Assembly: GCA_014529385.2 (NCBI GenBank)
Contig: CM043954.1
Span: forward strand, 100,079,747-100,143,746
Reading direction: 5' to 3'
Length of the DNA stretch: 64,000 bases
From: Adiantum capillus-veneris
Lineage: Eukaryota > Streptophyta > Polypodiopsida > Polypodiales > Pteridaceae
Position numbers and translations under genes: made by a program. A model generated the notes under the pieces. It saw only the letters and a program-made list of their open reading frames with translations. It was not told where the DNA came from and ran no database searches. Each line of letters opens with the position of its first letter. Position 1 is the first letter of the stretch. Shown here piece after piece: positions 11,234 to 23,200 of the stretch.

Positions 11234-11809
11234 CTACACTCCATGCAAAGCATCCTGCAACCCACAAGCAAAAGAGACTCGCCTGCTCTCTCGCTGTCTA
11301 CCTGGCTGCATGGTCACAGAGACAACACCGTCTCTCGCGTGATCCACATGTAATGGGTAACCTGTACCACTCCTGGCACCTCTCGCAATCACTAGCGAAC
11401 CCAAATGCATCACAAAATCTCGCTCTTGTAGCGAAATCTGACATCCACAATCTCTAAGCTGACCAATCGAGATCAAACTCACTGTCAAATCTGGTACATA
11501 GCGCACATGTCGTAACAAGTAAGATGCACCACTCGGTAATGACAGTCTCACATCTCCTGCACCTGCTATCGCATGCACCGATCCATTGGTCAAACGTACA
11601 CTGCCAAGCATCCCGCTAGAATAGCTACAAAACCATGCACGATGCGGCGTGACATGAAACATAGCATCTGCGTCTAGCAACCACTGCGAAGGGAGTGCAC
11701 TATCCACATGTATAGCATCTCGTGCATAGCTCGAGGTAAAAGTGACATCCCCGTCACTAGTATACTCCGACACTACATGTGCCTCAACTGTCAAAGCAAC
11801 TGAGTCCAT
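11234..11809 (-). pseudogene. copia-1 protease / gag-pre-integrase region
   Basis: The minus-strand product contains WLLDADAMFHVTPHRAWF, the counterpart of the Ty1/copia protease motif in which a D-S-G-A-S core precedes FHMTP. Here the active-site triplet reads D-A-D, so the catalytic Asp-Ser/Thr-Gly is altered. It continues with GSVHAIAGAGDVRLSLPSG, LLRHVRYVPDLTVSLISIG and QLRDCGCQISL, as in the region between protease and integrase of copia elements. It shares the frame of the zinc knuckle upstream, separated by a TGA. Protease activity is unlikely. Confidence 0.75.
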
Positions 11810-11854
11810 GGCATCACTACATACATCTCTGAGACTGCCATGTCTCCTACGATG

Positions 11855-12270
11855 TCACATACGACGAAAACAACGCCGTCTAAAGTGTCCAGAATGACCA
11901 CAATACCAACATGTCACCTGTCGACGTGCTCGTGAATGTACATGTCTCACACGAGTCCGTGATGACTCAGATCTATCATACATATCATATAATCTGCGCC
12001 AAAGTGCTCTCGAAGTAGTCTCATATATAACAAGATCATATATAGATTCCGCAGGTGCAAAGAAAGCGTAGATAGTGCCATCTCCTCTAGCTCTTGCCAC
12101 TGATTGTCAGACATGTTTGAAGGTCTACCTGCATCACCACTCAATGGTCGATGCAACCCCCGCTGTGTCAATGCATCAAGCATACACTCTCTCCATGCCG
12201 CAAAGTCTGACCCATCAAACACGCGCATCTGTGAGAGGTCACAATCTGATCGATCACCTGTCTTTGCCAT
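11855..12270 (-). pseudogene. copia-1 gag with CCHC zinc knuckle
   Basis: A start at 12270 gives MAKTGDRSDCDLSQMRVFDG then SDFAAWRECMLDALTQRGL, the standard opening of copia gag proteins. A frameshift near 12100 moves the reading into the frame that carries ETTSRALWRRLYDMYD and CWYCGHSGHFRRRC, an intact C-x2-C-x4-H-x4-C zinc knuckle that would bind the element's RNA. At about 140 codons it is shorter than typical copia gag. The frameshift and a TGA after the knuckle indicate a dead copy. Confidence 0.75.
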
Positions 12271-13581
12271 GAGCACAATGTAGCAAACTAGAAAGCAAAA
12301 CCACCTCACCAACAACACCTGAAAACTGTATACCAATATGGCCAGAAACACAATGTAAAACCTGTGAGACACACTCCAAAATAGAGCTCCCGCAATGTCA
12401 ATACAAGCCTCGCATGCTCTAGTATCACACTGCAATCTATGAGCTAATCACGAAGCCCACACTTTGCGGTATCGATGCATACACACGCACAAATCTCCCA
12501 CCTGCAGAGAACACCGCACGCAAATGCTGAGTGCAACCCGCAATCTCTACCTAGATCGCATAAATGATACGCATAAAACTCCTGGGAAAATTTTGCCAAA
12601 GTTTTGACGCACAATGGCTATCAACACAAAATAACCATTGTCCTGCAAGCTCAATACAATGAGTAATCAATGCGCATCAAACTACACTCAATATACATGC
12701 ATAAGCTCTGCAAACCTGTGTCCGAAAAATGCTCACAAAGAGTACCACAGGTGATCATACATGTCATCCATAACCAACCTCTGCACTTGCTCAGAAGATC
12801 TACTGCTCACCACATAAGCATACATAGAGCATTACCCGCTCAAACACCATGTATGCAAGCCACAACACTGCAGAAGAACCACTCAACTGCAACTGGCAAC
12901 ACCTGTGGGAGTACTAGACTCAACCTGTACCTGGGAGTCAAACCCGATCTTGTAACACCTCATATGTGCCTGCTACCTGCAGTGTACACGGGTAAGCTGT
13001 CTGCAGCAAAGAAAACAACAGAGCCCAAAACTGTCATGAAAAACAGTCTCTGTGTTTTTAATTTCAGACCCACCTGCACTCCGAATCAGAAAACAATTCC
13101 TTCTACAAAGTCGTAGAGCTCAAAGCCAGCTCCATTTTGAACCAAAAAGTTTTGGAATCGGAGCTTTGTAGCTCAAGTTATGAGCAAAACAGTAGACTGC
13201 TGTCAAACTGCCAAAAACTGAACGACTTTCTTCTGTGCTTCTTTGAGCTCATAGAAAGGCTCAAACTCACTTCCCACCTTGATGCATGAGCTGAATGCAT
13301 CAATCTCACAATGCTTCCATGTCTATGGAAGCTCCAAGCTCCAACCTGTCGCCGATGTAGCCGTTGCAAAGCTTGCCCGAAGAGGGAAAACGATGTACAC
13401 TGTGGGCTGATCTGTAGAGGAACTCTGATCTGTGAGCACTAGGAAGCTCCTGAGAGCTCTCCTGCAAGCCTCTGTATGGCTGTCCACAAACCTCCTCTAT
13501 TTCTTTGCTCAGATTTGTGACCTCTCCGCCATAGCTGACGAGTTCATCGCGAAGCCGTCCATCTACGCTCTCACACCTGTC
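12271..13581 (-). other. copia-1 leader, no gene recognised
   Basis: About 1.3 kb between the primer-binding site and the gag start. No frame on the minus strand carries a known domain. The plus-strand frames at about 12670-13120 and 13430-13820 are antisense by-products that run into the LTR. Confidence 0.6.
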
Positions 13582-13593
13582 GCTCTGATACCA
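13582..13593 (-). other. copia-1 primer-binding site
   Basis: Minus-strand TGGTATCAGAGC, complementary to the 3' end of plant initiator-Met tRNA, two bases from the 5' LTR. It fixes the element's orientation. Confidence 0.9.
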
Positions 13594-13595
13594 AT

Positions 13596-13783
13596 TGAAG
13601 GGGATCAGGGAGCACCACAGACGGAGAGTGAGAGAGAGAGAGAAGGAGACACACACGATGTGGGTTGGGAGACTCAAAGAGTGAGCAGCCCCCTATACAC
13701 TTATGCTATGTATAAGGTATACAAGTCAGTGGGCGCCCAGACTCTGGGCGGCTGGGCAAGGCACAGACGCCTATACCCCAACA
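13596..13783 (-). repeat. copia-1 LTR (5' copy)
   Basis: 188-bp repeat paired with 10194-10381; the primer-binding site adjoins it, so it is the 5' LTR. Confidence 0.92.
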
Positions 13784-13819
13784 CAATGCATGTCCTACTT
13801 GCGGGCCATCGTTGGTGAT

Positions 13820-14704
13820 TGTTTGGCGGAAGAAGCAACAGGCGGCCGTGGCCATTGTAAAATTCTTTTGTAAAGAAGCATCTCTAAGCCAGGAAATTGT
13901 CAAGGATGTATGATTATTCTTTTGGGAGCAACTGTATATTAGAGAGCCAGTTTTAAGATTAGGAGTTTATGGCCGGACAAGCCATTTTTGCAAAGAGCTA
14001 ATCTATAAAGGTCATTTTCTGTAAGTTTTGGATAATCTTTTTGGAGGAAAACGGAGAAGACAGCGTACGAAAGAGAGATCCTTCTTGTTCAAACTTGTAA
14101 TCTTCGCCATTGCGGCTATGGTAATCCAAATTTAGTTTTGTTTCTTGCATTGTGTTCCTCTTACTCTGCTCTTCCATTCAAGTGTAAGAATTCAAGATTC
14201 GGTGAAGGTTTCAGACGCATCCGTCTAGGCCTTAAATCGCTGTTTTGAGTGTTTATATGCGTATTTTATGTTGTTTTGACCCTAGGAGAGGCTTTAGGGA
14301 CCTAAAAACGACCCTTCAGGATCATCCGTTTACTGTTTTTGCGTACTTTGGGATGAACGATCGCGATCGTTGTACCTCTCTAGAATGTTATGACAGTGAT
14401 ACGATATGTTCCTGATAGTCCCCTGTAGCTTCCCTTCAAGTTTGGTGCGATTCCGATATGATTTGCATGGTGAACGGGCGTGATGACTTTAGAGCTGTGT
14501 AGAAGGACATAGGAAGATTACTTGGCTTTAGTGCGATTGATTTGCTTGTAGAGTTAGTAGTTGCATCTGTTCGAGTTCACTTCATTAGGATTGACACCCT
14601 AGTGAGTTTCCACGCCTCATCCGAGTCGCTTCCCCTGTATCGATAATTTTATGTTGATGCTTGAGAGCTATGCTATGGATGTCCATCGCGGCAACTCGCA
14701 AACA
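13820..14704 (+). repeat. gypsy-1 5' LTR
   Basis: 885-bp repeat matching 23687-24572. It contains the 16-bp perfect palindrome AACGATCGCGATCGTT at 14356-14371, a motif that recurs in the leader. Confidence 0.93.
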
Positions 14705-14723
14705 TTGGCGCCGCTGCCGGGGA
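14705..14723 (+). other. gypsy-1 primer-binding site
   Basis: TTGGCGCCGCTGCCGGGGA immediately follows the LTR end, as in plant Athila/Tat-like elements. Confidence 0.88.
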
Positions 14724-16276
14724 ATGAATCTTAGGTGATGAGTGACCGAGTGCGTATTCAGGGTTTTCTTATTGTTCCAATAGATAATTTCCATTCCATT
14801 TACATTTCAGTGAAGCATCTAGACAGGGGTTTAGAGCTTAGTGGAGTCTAGGGTCGGTGGACTAGCTAAATCTACTCTTGAGAGATATAGGGAGTTGTGA
14901 GTGAGGTTGCTTCAAGCAATTTTTCTCTTTAAATTTCTTTGTATCGATTGAGTACAAACCATCATCCATTTTTTATCCTGTTTGTTTTGTTTGATTCATT
15001 TTCTTATGTTCTTTCATTTCTGTACTTAGGAGTAAGATAAGTAAATCACGTTCCAGCCAGATTTGGGGTAAAAGTTAGAGTCGAGAAACCAAAAAACCAT
15101 AACTTTGGCAAAAAGTCCATAAGACTCTGAAATTTTGAAAATCTGACCAAACAGAGCTGAAATTGATTCAAATCACAAAGTGGTAGCACCAAACACTGGG
15201 AAACACTTGTCAGAGGGAGCAGAAAAAATTTCATCAGATTTGGCCTCTGTACTACGATCGCGATCGGTGTACCTCAGTGCCAGAATTGGACAAAATTTGG
15301 CATGTGCCTTCCTGATAAGATTCTAAACAAGTTTGTCTAAAGCAAGCACACCCAAAAACATCAAAAATCAAAGAAATCAGACCACTTGGGTAAAACTAGC
15401 CTGACAGACCCAGAAACTGTAAAATCTTGACTTTTGGTGATCCAAATGCAAAAAGACTTGGGGGATAGCCTTAAAACATCAGTGTCTACAAGCATGCCAA
15501 ATTTGGTCTAATTTGGGCTCAAAACTACGATCGCGATCGGTGTACCTAAGTGCCAGATTTTGACCAGACTTTACCTGTGGACTCCCCAAGTGTATACAAA
15601 CATAAAAGTCTAAAGGACCTAGGGTCAAAAACCACAAAAAAATGGTCAAGACCACTGAATACAGATCCAAGTCAAAAACTGCTAAACTGGCATAGAAATT
15701 GAATTTCATTAGACCAAAACACATCAAAACTGAGAAGAAAGCATACAGAGGGATAGCTTGTACACAAGACAATCCCAAATAGCTTTCATTTCCCAAAACA
15801 AAAACCAAAATCAAGTCAAATTGATAAAATTGGGAAAAACAGGCACTTCCAACCAAGAAATGATAAAAACTTGACTTTTTTGAGTCCAAATACAAAAGTG
15901 TCTAGCAAGTAGTCTTAAAATAGCCTGGTAAAGTTTCATCTGATTTGGACCCAGAAGTACGATCACGATCGGTGTACCTCTGGCCCAGATCTAGCTCATT
16001 TTTTACCTGATCATAAACCTAGGTTACAAAAGATACCAGGAGTTTTCAAAACTCAAATTGGACATATTGTCAATAATCTGCAAGCAAAATTGTGTTAAGA
16101 TCATTTTGAAGTGTTGAATCTGCTAACAGTTGGAATGATACAGTGATCTCATAGCTATCCAGTGTATTCATTTGCAGAGACCAGTCAAGTAACAGCCCAT
16201 GCAGTCGCTGGAATTGAAAGATTTTTCCATCTCCAGGTAAGAGGTTTGGATTCGGTCAGTAAATCCCACTTTCTTC
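14724..16276 (+). repeat. gypsy-1 leader with repeated palindromic boxes
   Basis: Non-coding leader holding three copies of ACGATCGCGATCGGTGTACC at about 15254, 15527 and 15959 (the last with one change), each inside a longer degenerate repeat that includes TTTGG(C/T)CT-like text before and a (G)CCAGA stretch after. The same box stands in both LTRs (14357 and 24225). The core CGATCGCGATCG is a 12-bp palindrome. It could be a transcription-factor or packaging site; the function is inferred only from repetition. Confidence 0.8.
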
Positions 16277-18370
16277 ATGTTTTTGAGATCGGGAAAACAA
16301 ATCAACACCAGACACCTAAATTTAGCGGATCAAACGAGTGTCGCGTCGACGGAGGAGAGTGTAAACCAAGGGATAGTACGCCAATTGGAACCGATCCTTG
16401 AAGAAGTCATTTCCGATACTTCTTTAGAGAGATCTTCAGAGAGCTTCGCAGAACACTTGGGGCAAATAAAACTAAACTAGAGAGAAAACATGGCCGCAGG
16501 ACCATCAGACCCCTCGGCCACACTAAAGCTATTGTTCATCAAGTATCAATATGACAACAAGCAAGGTGCCAAGATATACAAAGACGGTATGGACTGCTAC
16601 TATGTGAAAATAGAAGATAGACCAAGCGAGTTCAGGGACTTGGTGCCTGTAAGCTATAGCAGAGACAGGTGCCTAGATGATGAGGGTATCATTTATTTGG
16701 TAGTCCTAAATCCTAACATTGTAGACAAGTGGGGATTGATGGGCACAAAAGCCAAAATAGACGAGGAACATGAGGAAAGGGTCAGATCATTGGTAATGTT
16801 AGCGGGCCGGTTATATAAACAGGGAACGGATCAAATCCTTAGGCTTTGTGTTGAACGTGACGAACGGGAATTGTACCTAAACCAGGCTCATGTACAAACA
16901 ACGGGAATTCACAATGGGCATGCACAGATGTACTAGAGATTGATGAGAACGGGTGTGTATTGGCCAAAAATGCAACATAGTGTTCATATGTATGTCAAAT
17001 CTTGTGTCAAATGCACGCTTCAAAAGCCAATAGAACACGCGACTCTATTTAGATTGTCTGTAGCACCCCGATGGAGTAACTACATCGTTGAATACCTCAC
17101 CACTAGGATACTGCCTGAGGGGATGAGTAGATCGCGAATCAAAACAATCATGAAAGAGGCAGAAAACTATGTAATGATTGAGGACGCTCTTTACAAGAGG
17201 GGAAAGAACCATCAATTGAGAATGTGTGCGATCGAAGAGGAATACATTCCTATCTTAGAGCAAGCACACAACGGACAAGCTGGTGGACACTTCTCAGCTG
17301 ACAAAACGGCCAAAGCAATTCTTATTGCGGGCATATGGTGGCCTACACTATTCATGGATGCTAAAGAGTTTGTCAAACGATGTGATGAGTGCCAGAAAAC
17401 GAAAATTCCGAGAGCACGCGACGATATGCCCTTAAGGCCAATGATGGGGGCAAGAGTGTTTGCAAAATGGGGAATAGATTTTGTAGGACCGATAGCGCCT
17501 CCGGGGCATAAAACGCACGCTCAATATATTATAGTGGCAATAGATTATCTAACAAAATGGGTGGAAGCTAAAGCAACAGCCAGAAATGATACAAAAACGA
17601 CAGCACAATTTTTATACAAGAACATTTTCACCAGATATGGCTTACCAATTGAGCTCGTGAGCGATAGAGGCACTCACTTCATCAATGAAGTAATTGAATT
17701 CCTATTGGACGAATTCCTGGTAATTCACAGGAAGTCCGCTCCCTATCACCCACAAGCGAACAGCCAAGCAGAAAGTACGAATAAAATTTTGGTGACAATT
17801 CTCACCAAAATTGTCGGCGAATCGAGAGCTGACTGGGATCAAAAGCTGCATTCAGCTTTGTGGGCGTATCGAGTAGCTTACAAAACATCCATCGAAACGA
17901 CTCCATTCAACATGGTTTATGGAATGCAAGCAATTTTGCCACTTGAATTCCTTATTCCCACACTTCGAGTCGCTAAACAATTAGAATGGACGGGCCATGA
18001 ATTATCCAATCAGGTAGATGTCCTAGAAAAACTAGATGAAACTAGATTGAGAGCCGTTGCGTCAATCTACGCACAAAAACGAAACATCAAATAATTATTT
18101 GATCAACACATAATTAGAAAGGAATTTGCTACTGTGGATTACGTTTTAATGTATACCCTAAAACAACATTCCCGAAAACTCAAAAAGCGAGGGAATGGAC
18201 CCTACGTGATTCATGACATATCATCTAGCGGTGCCATCAAACTTGCGACATTAGAGGGAGAGGAAATGCCTAACTGGATTAGTGGTTGCAGACTAAAGAA
18301 ATATAACTTGCCACTAACCACAGAGATGCTTGCCAAAATACACGCTGCGAAGCAACGCAAGAACAAAGCA
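16277..18370 (+). pseudogene. gypsy-1 ORF1, N-terminal part: two HHCC modules and DDE integrase
   Basis: One reading frame runs through 16277-18370, broken by TAG at 16478, TAG at 16934 and TAA at 18092. After an unrecognised start (MFLRSGKQINTRH, then about 130 unknown residues) come two integrase zinc-binding modules. The first is degraded, from GRLYKQGTDQILRLCV to YVKSCVKCTLQK; the second is clean, from ALYKRGKNHQLRMC through AHNGQAGGHF to FVKRCDECQKTK. The catalytic core follows with all three acidic residues: WGIDFVGP, LVSDRGTHF and QANSQAEST. The end has the GPY/F module (GNGPYVIHDI, WISGCRLKKYNLP). Integrase inserts the cDNA into chromosomes. With stops removed the core looks competent; as it stands it cannot be made whole. 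Confidence 0.88.
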
Positions 18371-18976
18371 AAAGAAACAAAAGCTCAAGCGCAGGAGGAA
18401 GCCAAAGTCAGGATTTTAAAAAGAAAACAAGCATTACAACAACAAAGACTTCCTAGACCAGCGAAGACGGCTCGAATTCCTTTAGCTATCATTCAAAGTG
18501 ATGAGCAATGGCAAACAGGAATTGATGTTCGAATCAATGTCAAACTCCCACATGGCAGGTATCAGCGAGCATTAGTTGACACAGGTGCAAGAGTGAATGC
18601 GGTCAACTTCTCCACTTACAAGATGCTAACACATGAGCCACTCGTGCAATCCACAATTGATCTACGAGCGGCAAACGGTGCAACAATGCCAATGATGGGG
18701 ATAGTAAACTTGCCAATCAATCTTAATGGAAACAATTGCCCTCATCAATTTTTCGTAATGAAAGATGGAGAAATCAGAGAATCAATATGTTTAGGAGTTC
18801 CATGGATGAGAACGTACAATGCAGTCACTGAATGGTCGGAACATGCGCTAAGGTACACACACGACTCTAACGTGTACATGACTCCATTCGCAAAAACAGA
18901 TCACTCGTGGCCAAGTATCCCCATCGACAATAAGCAATCGTCTATTCAACCAAAAACAACCCCCAAGGTTATTTAG
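18371..18976 (+). pseudogene. gypsy-1 ORF1, middle part: retropepsin downstream of integrase
   Basis: In the same frame as integrase, and after a Lys/Gln-rich helical linker (QRKNKAKETKAQAQEE), the product reads RYQRALVDTGARVNAVN, a canonical aspartic protease active site (D-T-G at about 18577-18585). This is followed by STIDLRAANGATMPMMGIV and ICLGVPWMRTYNAVTEW, the flap and ILG-like segment of plant retropepsins. In ordinary Ty3/gypsy elements protease lies upstream of reverse transcriptase and integrase; here it follows integrase. A TAG at 18974 closes this part. The family call is firm; the processing role (cutting the element's own polyprotein) is assumed from relatives. Confidence 0.85.
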
Positions 18977-18997
18977 AAGGTCTGGATCAGGAAATCA

Positions 18998-19525
18998 GTG
19001 CTGACCAACAAACCGAGCAAGATATGGCTACCTAAGGGCAAACTCCTGACGGAAGCGGCATCATCTCCAAAACCTTCCGAAGCTACTTCCAAGTGGAAAT
19101 GGCAACAAAAAAAGGATAACGCTAAAATACCAGAGCTCAAAAGGAACACCAAAACTCAAACCACGAAGCCTGAATCTTCCAAATGGCATTGGAAACCGGT
19201 GAAAACTAAAGCAGAATCGGTGCAGATGCAACATACCACATATAAATGGGTTCCAAAAATAGTTGCCGGCACAACACCCACAATCAAGGAAAGAGCAATT
19301 CAACTACAGGCTCTCATGTTCCATAAACAGCTACCCTCACCATCAAAGGCCACTGAAAACTATATTCAGTTCCCACATCATGCACAGCATATTGTTACCC
19401 AACGCATTGTCTCAAACATCAGAATAGGGCCACATGACACGGCCATGCATAGACACAGAGTTCAAAACCCATGCACATGCACCACCCTTCGTCCGGGACG
19501 ACTCGGACAAGGAAGGGGAGAGTAA
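18998..19525 (+). pseudogene. gypsy-1 ORF1, C-terminal Lys/Trp-rich tail
   Basis: The same frame continues after the TAG at 18974 to a TAA at 19523. The product is basic and carries repeated KW motifs: ATSKWKWQQKK, ESSKWHWKPVK and TTYKWVPK. The function is unknown. It could be a nucleic-acid-binding tail replacing a gag nucleocapsid, since no CCHC knuckle was found in this element. The repeats suggest an ordered module and not random sequence. Confidence 0.55.
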
Positions 19526-20205
19526 CAGTCAAGGCGATTAAGAGATCCAAGGTGTATATATTTACATAATGTGTGTGTTTTTTTCATTATTTAGAGTTCA
19601 GTTTTGAACAAATTCGATCAAAACCTGGCATATTTAAGCAGTTTTTTTTGTATCATCCGACTAGCATAATATTGAGCTGTAATGACAAATTTGGAGCATT
19701 GGGATGCTTCAAGAGAAAATATATGCTTAGGGGTGAGTATAATAATTTTGGCTAATTTTCCGCCAGTTAATAAGTATTTTCATTTTATTGTGTTTGATTT
19801 TCGTTAATAAAACATCTAAAATTCAAAAAATCTCGCTCACAAGTGTCGGAATCAAGTTCTGGAAGCAAACGCCGAAGTATCATGATAAAATTATCAAGCA
19901 TGGAAGATATGAAGCTAATCTGAAGATGTCAAAGTTTGGCCTCAATGATCATGACTACATTTCGCCAAAATCACATCAAATGGTCATACGACGCCGGAAT
20001 GATGAACGGTTCGACCCACAAGTGGTATGCAGATTAAATCAGGATCAATGGTGAGAAAAATCAACCCGGTGTTATGAAAATCTCGGGAAGATATAGGTCA
20101 AGTAGTCCAAAGTCTAGGTCATTGTTCATTTTCACCTTTTGAGAGAGAAGGAGAGAGCTTTTTTGACCTAGAGCGAGCTGCCACGTTTCTGCCCCGTACG
20201 GACGG
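19526..20205 (+). other. gypsy-1 spacer between the two ORFs
   Basis: AT-rich, with no sustained coding sequence of known type. Short plus-strand frames (19788-20054) have no recognisable motif. It may hold an intron or the start signals for the second frame. Confidence 0.5.
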
Positions 20206-23200
20206 TTGGAGCCAGCATTTCATACCAGATTTCACAGAATGCCTCGCCCAAAGAAAGACAGGCAGTGGACAGCAGCACCATATGAAGTGGTGGAGCTTGC
20301 CACAAATGAGAAGGCTCACATCTCGGATGAAATACTGGCTCAAATCCCTACCCACATCTTCATCTCAAAGTTTAAGGATGATGATGGCGACTTGGTGAAG
20401 ACAACTATCATGCCACGGGAGATATGGACTCTCCACCAAAGGCCGGAAGTAATAGAGGCTGTGCGGGCGATACACTTGGAACAATTCTTCAGATTACAGC
20501 CATGGGGAACGGATTACATGAGGGCCCACGAACTCATGAGCTCAATACAATATGATGGGCAGGCAATGCTCACAGACAAAGATGGGTCAAAGGTTAAAGT
20601 AAAGATCACAAAGGAGATCATCAATGAAGCCTTGCATTTCCTCCCAAGGCAACACGATTTGTTAGCAAAGACAAAGTCACTAGACAATGAGAAGGCATTT
20701 GTCAAAGCGAAGGGGAACAAATACAAATACACTGACATGATCTACGGAGAGCTAGAGTTGCCGATGAGATTGATATCTCAACATTTCAGAGTTCAAAAGC
20801 CTCCTCGCTACACAGAGCCAATCCTGCACATTGCCATAGTCATGGCTCTAGCGACAGCAGATGGTAGATCCATTCGCTACGACTACGGATCTTATATTCT
20901 GGATAATATGATTGAAGCAAATTTGAAAAGCTCGGCAAAAAACAAAACCTACATGAGTGCAAGGCCGATGCTAACTAGAATAGCATACCAGGCTTTAGGA
21001 ATGATCGAGGATTTGCCAGCTGCCAGCTCACAAACGGCCTTGATCCAGAAAGCTAAGCTGGTTGCACACTCTGTAACGACAACACCTGGCGCTACATCAT
21101 TGCGCTCAGCGAAGGCCACCAATAAAAGTTCTAGTGATGAAGAGAAAACGGAGACAGATGACGAAGGGAAGTCTCAGGAGTCTAAAGATAAAGTGCCTTC
21201 AGAGTTTGAGGAAAGTGAGGAGGAAGATTCTACAAAGCCGCTTGAGAGAAAAAGAGGAGAGAGAAGTACAATACCGCAGTCGGACTTGCAAAAAGCGTAT
21301 GCGGAAGCCCAGAAAAGGGTCGAAGAAAGACGCACCAAATTGCGGGCTGACAGACAAGCTCGAGTAGTGGAAACCCAACAGGCACAAAAACGAAGATTAG
21401 AAAGGGAAAGACAAGAAATGATAGAAAATGCAACTCGCCTACCGACTGAGAAGCAAAGACTGGAAGCGGAACAAAAGGCTGCTGAAGTGGACATATCCTC
21501 ACAGTCCACGGAACAAACGAAGGAAAAAGACGCGGCTGAAGAGCAGAATCAGGCTGAGCAGCTTAAGCAGATCCAGAGAGATAGGAATAATCTGGATGCG
21601 CGACGCGCGGCGGATCTCACCCGCCAAAGAATAATCACGATCCTAAAGAAAAGGAAAGCGGAAGCATTTGCGTCGCAACAAGGCGAGGAAACTTCCAAAA
21701 GGAGGCATGTGCGAGAAAAATTGAGTCCGCCTCCTCCCTCGTCCAAATCACCTCCTCCCTCGCCTAGAAAATCACCTCCGCCATCACCCAAATCTCCACC
21801 TCCTCCCCCTTCTCCATCGGATAAAAAACAGCCAACTCCTCCCCCTTCAACCTCGCAAAAGGAAGCTTTACCACCTATAGAATCAATTGGATACCAAGAA
21901 GCATGTCAAGCAGTGGCTGGATTTGATTATAAGCAAACACTGCGAGAGTTAGAACGGCAATTCCAGTGTCAATATGTGGTGCTGACTGAACAAGAAAGGC
22001 AGGTACAGGAAGCCCGACAAAAGCAAGAATCAGGGCAAGAAGAGTTAAATAGCCTAAGAACGCGACTAGAACACACAATGGAGGAAAGAGACCTTGAGCG
22101 GTAGTAGGCTCAGTCTCTGATCAAAGATTTGGTGGACGTCAGGACAAACCTGACTGCCAAAGAGAAAGAATTCCAAGAACTAACGGCCAGAGTCCAGAAA
22201 GCGACAGAGCAGCTTTCCTAAAAAAGTGCAAGATTTCAAAGGCTTAGCAAATCCTATAGCACGGTCAAGGGCACTCTGACGGATTTGATGGCTAATCAGA
22301 AACTTGCTGGAGCATTGATCTCCACATCTGACAATGCCACAGCAACAAATACTATAGCAGCGCTAAAAGCAGAGCTCGAGCAAGAAAGGCTCCAAAGACA
22401 GCTGCTCGTATCAAGAATGGTGACCCAGACAGTGGCAAACGAGTTAAAATTAAAAGAAGTCGAGCAGCAACTCGCTCAAGCAAGCGCTGGACTCCAGATT
22501 CAGAGATAGATCGTTGACAAATTTCTTAAGGAAAAAGAAGATCTTCTTGTCAAACAGCAGATCAAAGCAGACAAAGCACAGACTCAACCGCAACAGCTGC
22601 CTGGACACCATGCGACAGATTTTCCTGGAACCTCACAACAAGGGCAACATGAGCAGCAATTTGAAGGACCCGATCTGGACATACGAGATGAACTCAGTGA
22701 AAGCATTCAGGACATGCCAGAGGGGCCAGCCAAAGAATATATGCTCTCTGAAAAGAAGATACTGGAGTCAGCAGCCCTGGTGTATTTACAACCAGAAGAG
22801 CAAGTGAAAGGGTTTGGCCACGAATACCTTCCGTTTCCTCTGCTGTGCCATGAAGCAAGTTTATGGAAAGAAAATATGCGGCCAGCCTTGCCACGAAACA
22901 AAGAAGGGGGTTATGAGGGCATTGCACTCAAAGTGGAAGAAGCTCAGGTGCTTGTCGATGAACACCCCAAGTGGAGGCAGAAGTGGTTGGACAACAGACC
23001 ACAGGATCTAACAAATTACCACAACGTGCCTCAACATATACAAATAGATCCTACATTCTGCCCTGTCCCTCGAAGACGCACGTGGAAAGATTTCACAACA
23101 TGGAAGGGGTCAAGGAAGCACAAGCTAAATTACCCGGTTCTGACAGCGCAACATCCCCCTACACTGGCGTACATGGTCAGCACACTGAACTCAACAGTGA

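Larger units (their letters stand above)
10194..13783 (-). mobile_element. copia-1: short LTR element with gag and protease only
   Basis: LTRs of 188 bp lie at 10194-10381 and 13596-13783, flanked by the 5-bp duplication CAATG (10189-10193 and 13784-13788). On the minus strand the LTR runs TGTTGGGG...CCCCTTCA. A site matching TGGTATCAGAGC, the initiator-Met tRNA primer site common in Ty1/copia elements, lies next to the right-hand (5') LTR, and a purine tract AAGTGGGAGG abuts the left-hand (3') LTR. The interior of 3.2 kb encodes gag, a protease-like region and an extra acidic ORF, but no integrase, reverse transcriptase or RNase H could be read. It is therefore non-autonomous. The LTRs differ at about 7 positions counted by eye. 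Confidence 0.9.

Noticed and set aside
12670-13116. 148-codon plus-strand frame
   Set aside because: It is antisense to the copia-1 leader, has no motif and no promoter; it is best explained as a chance frame.
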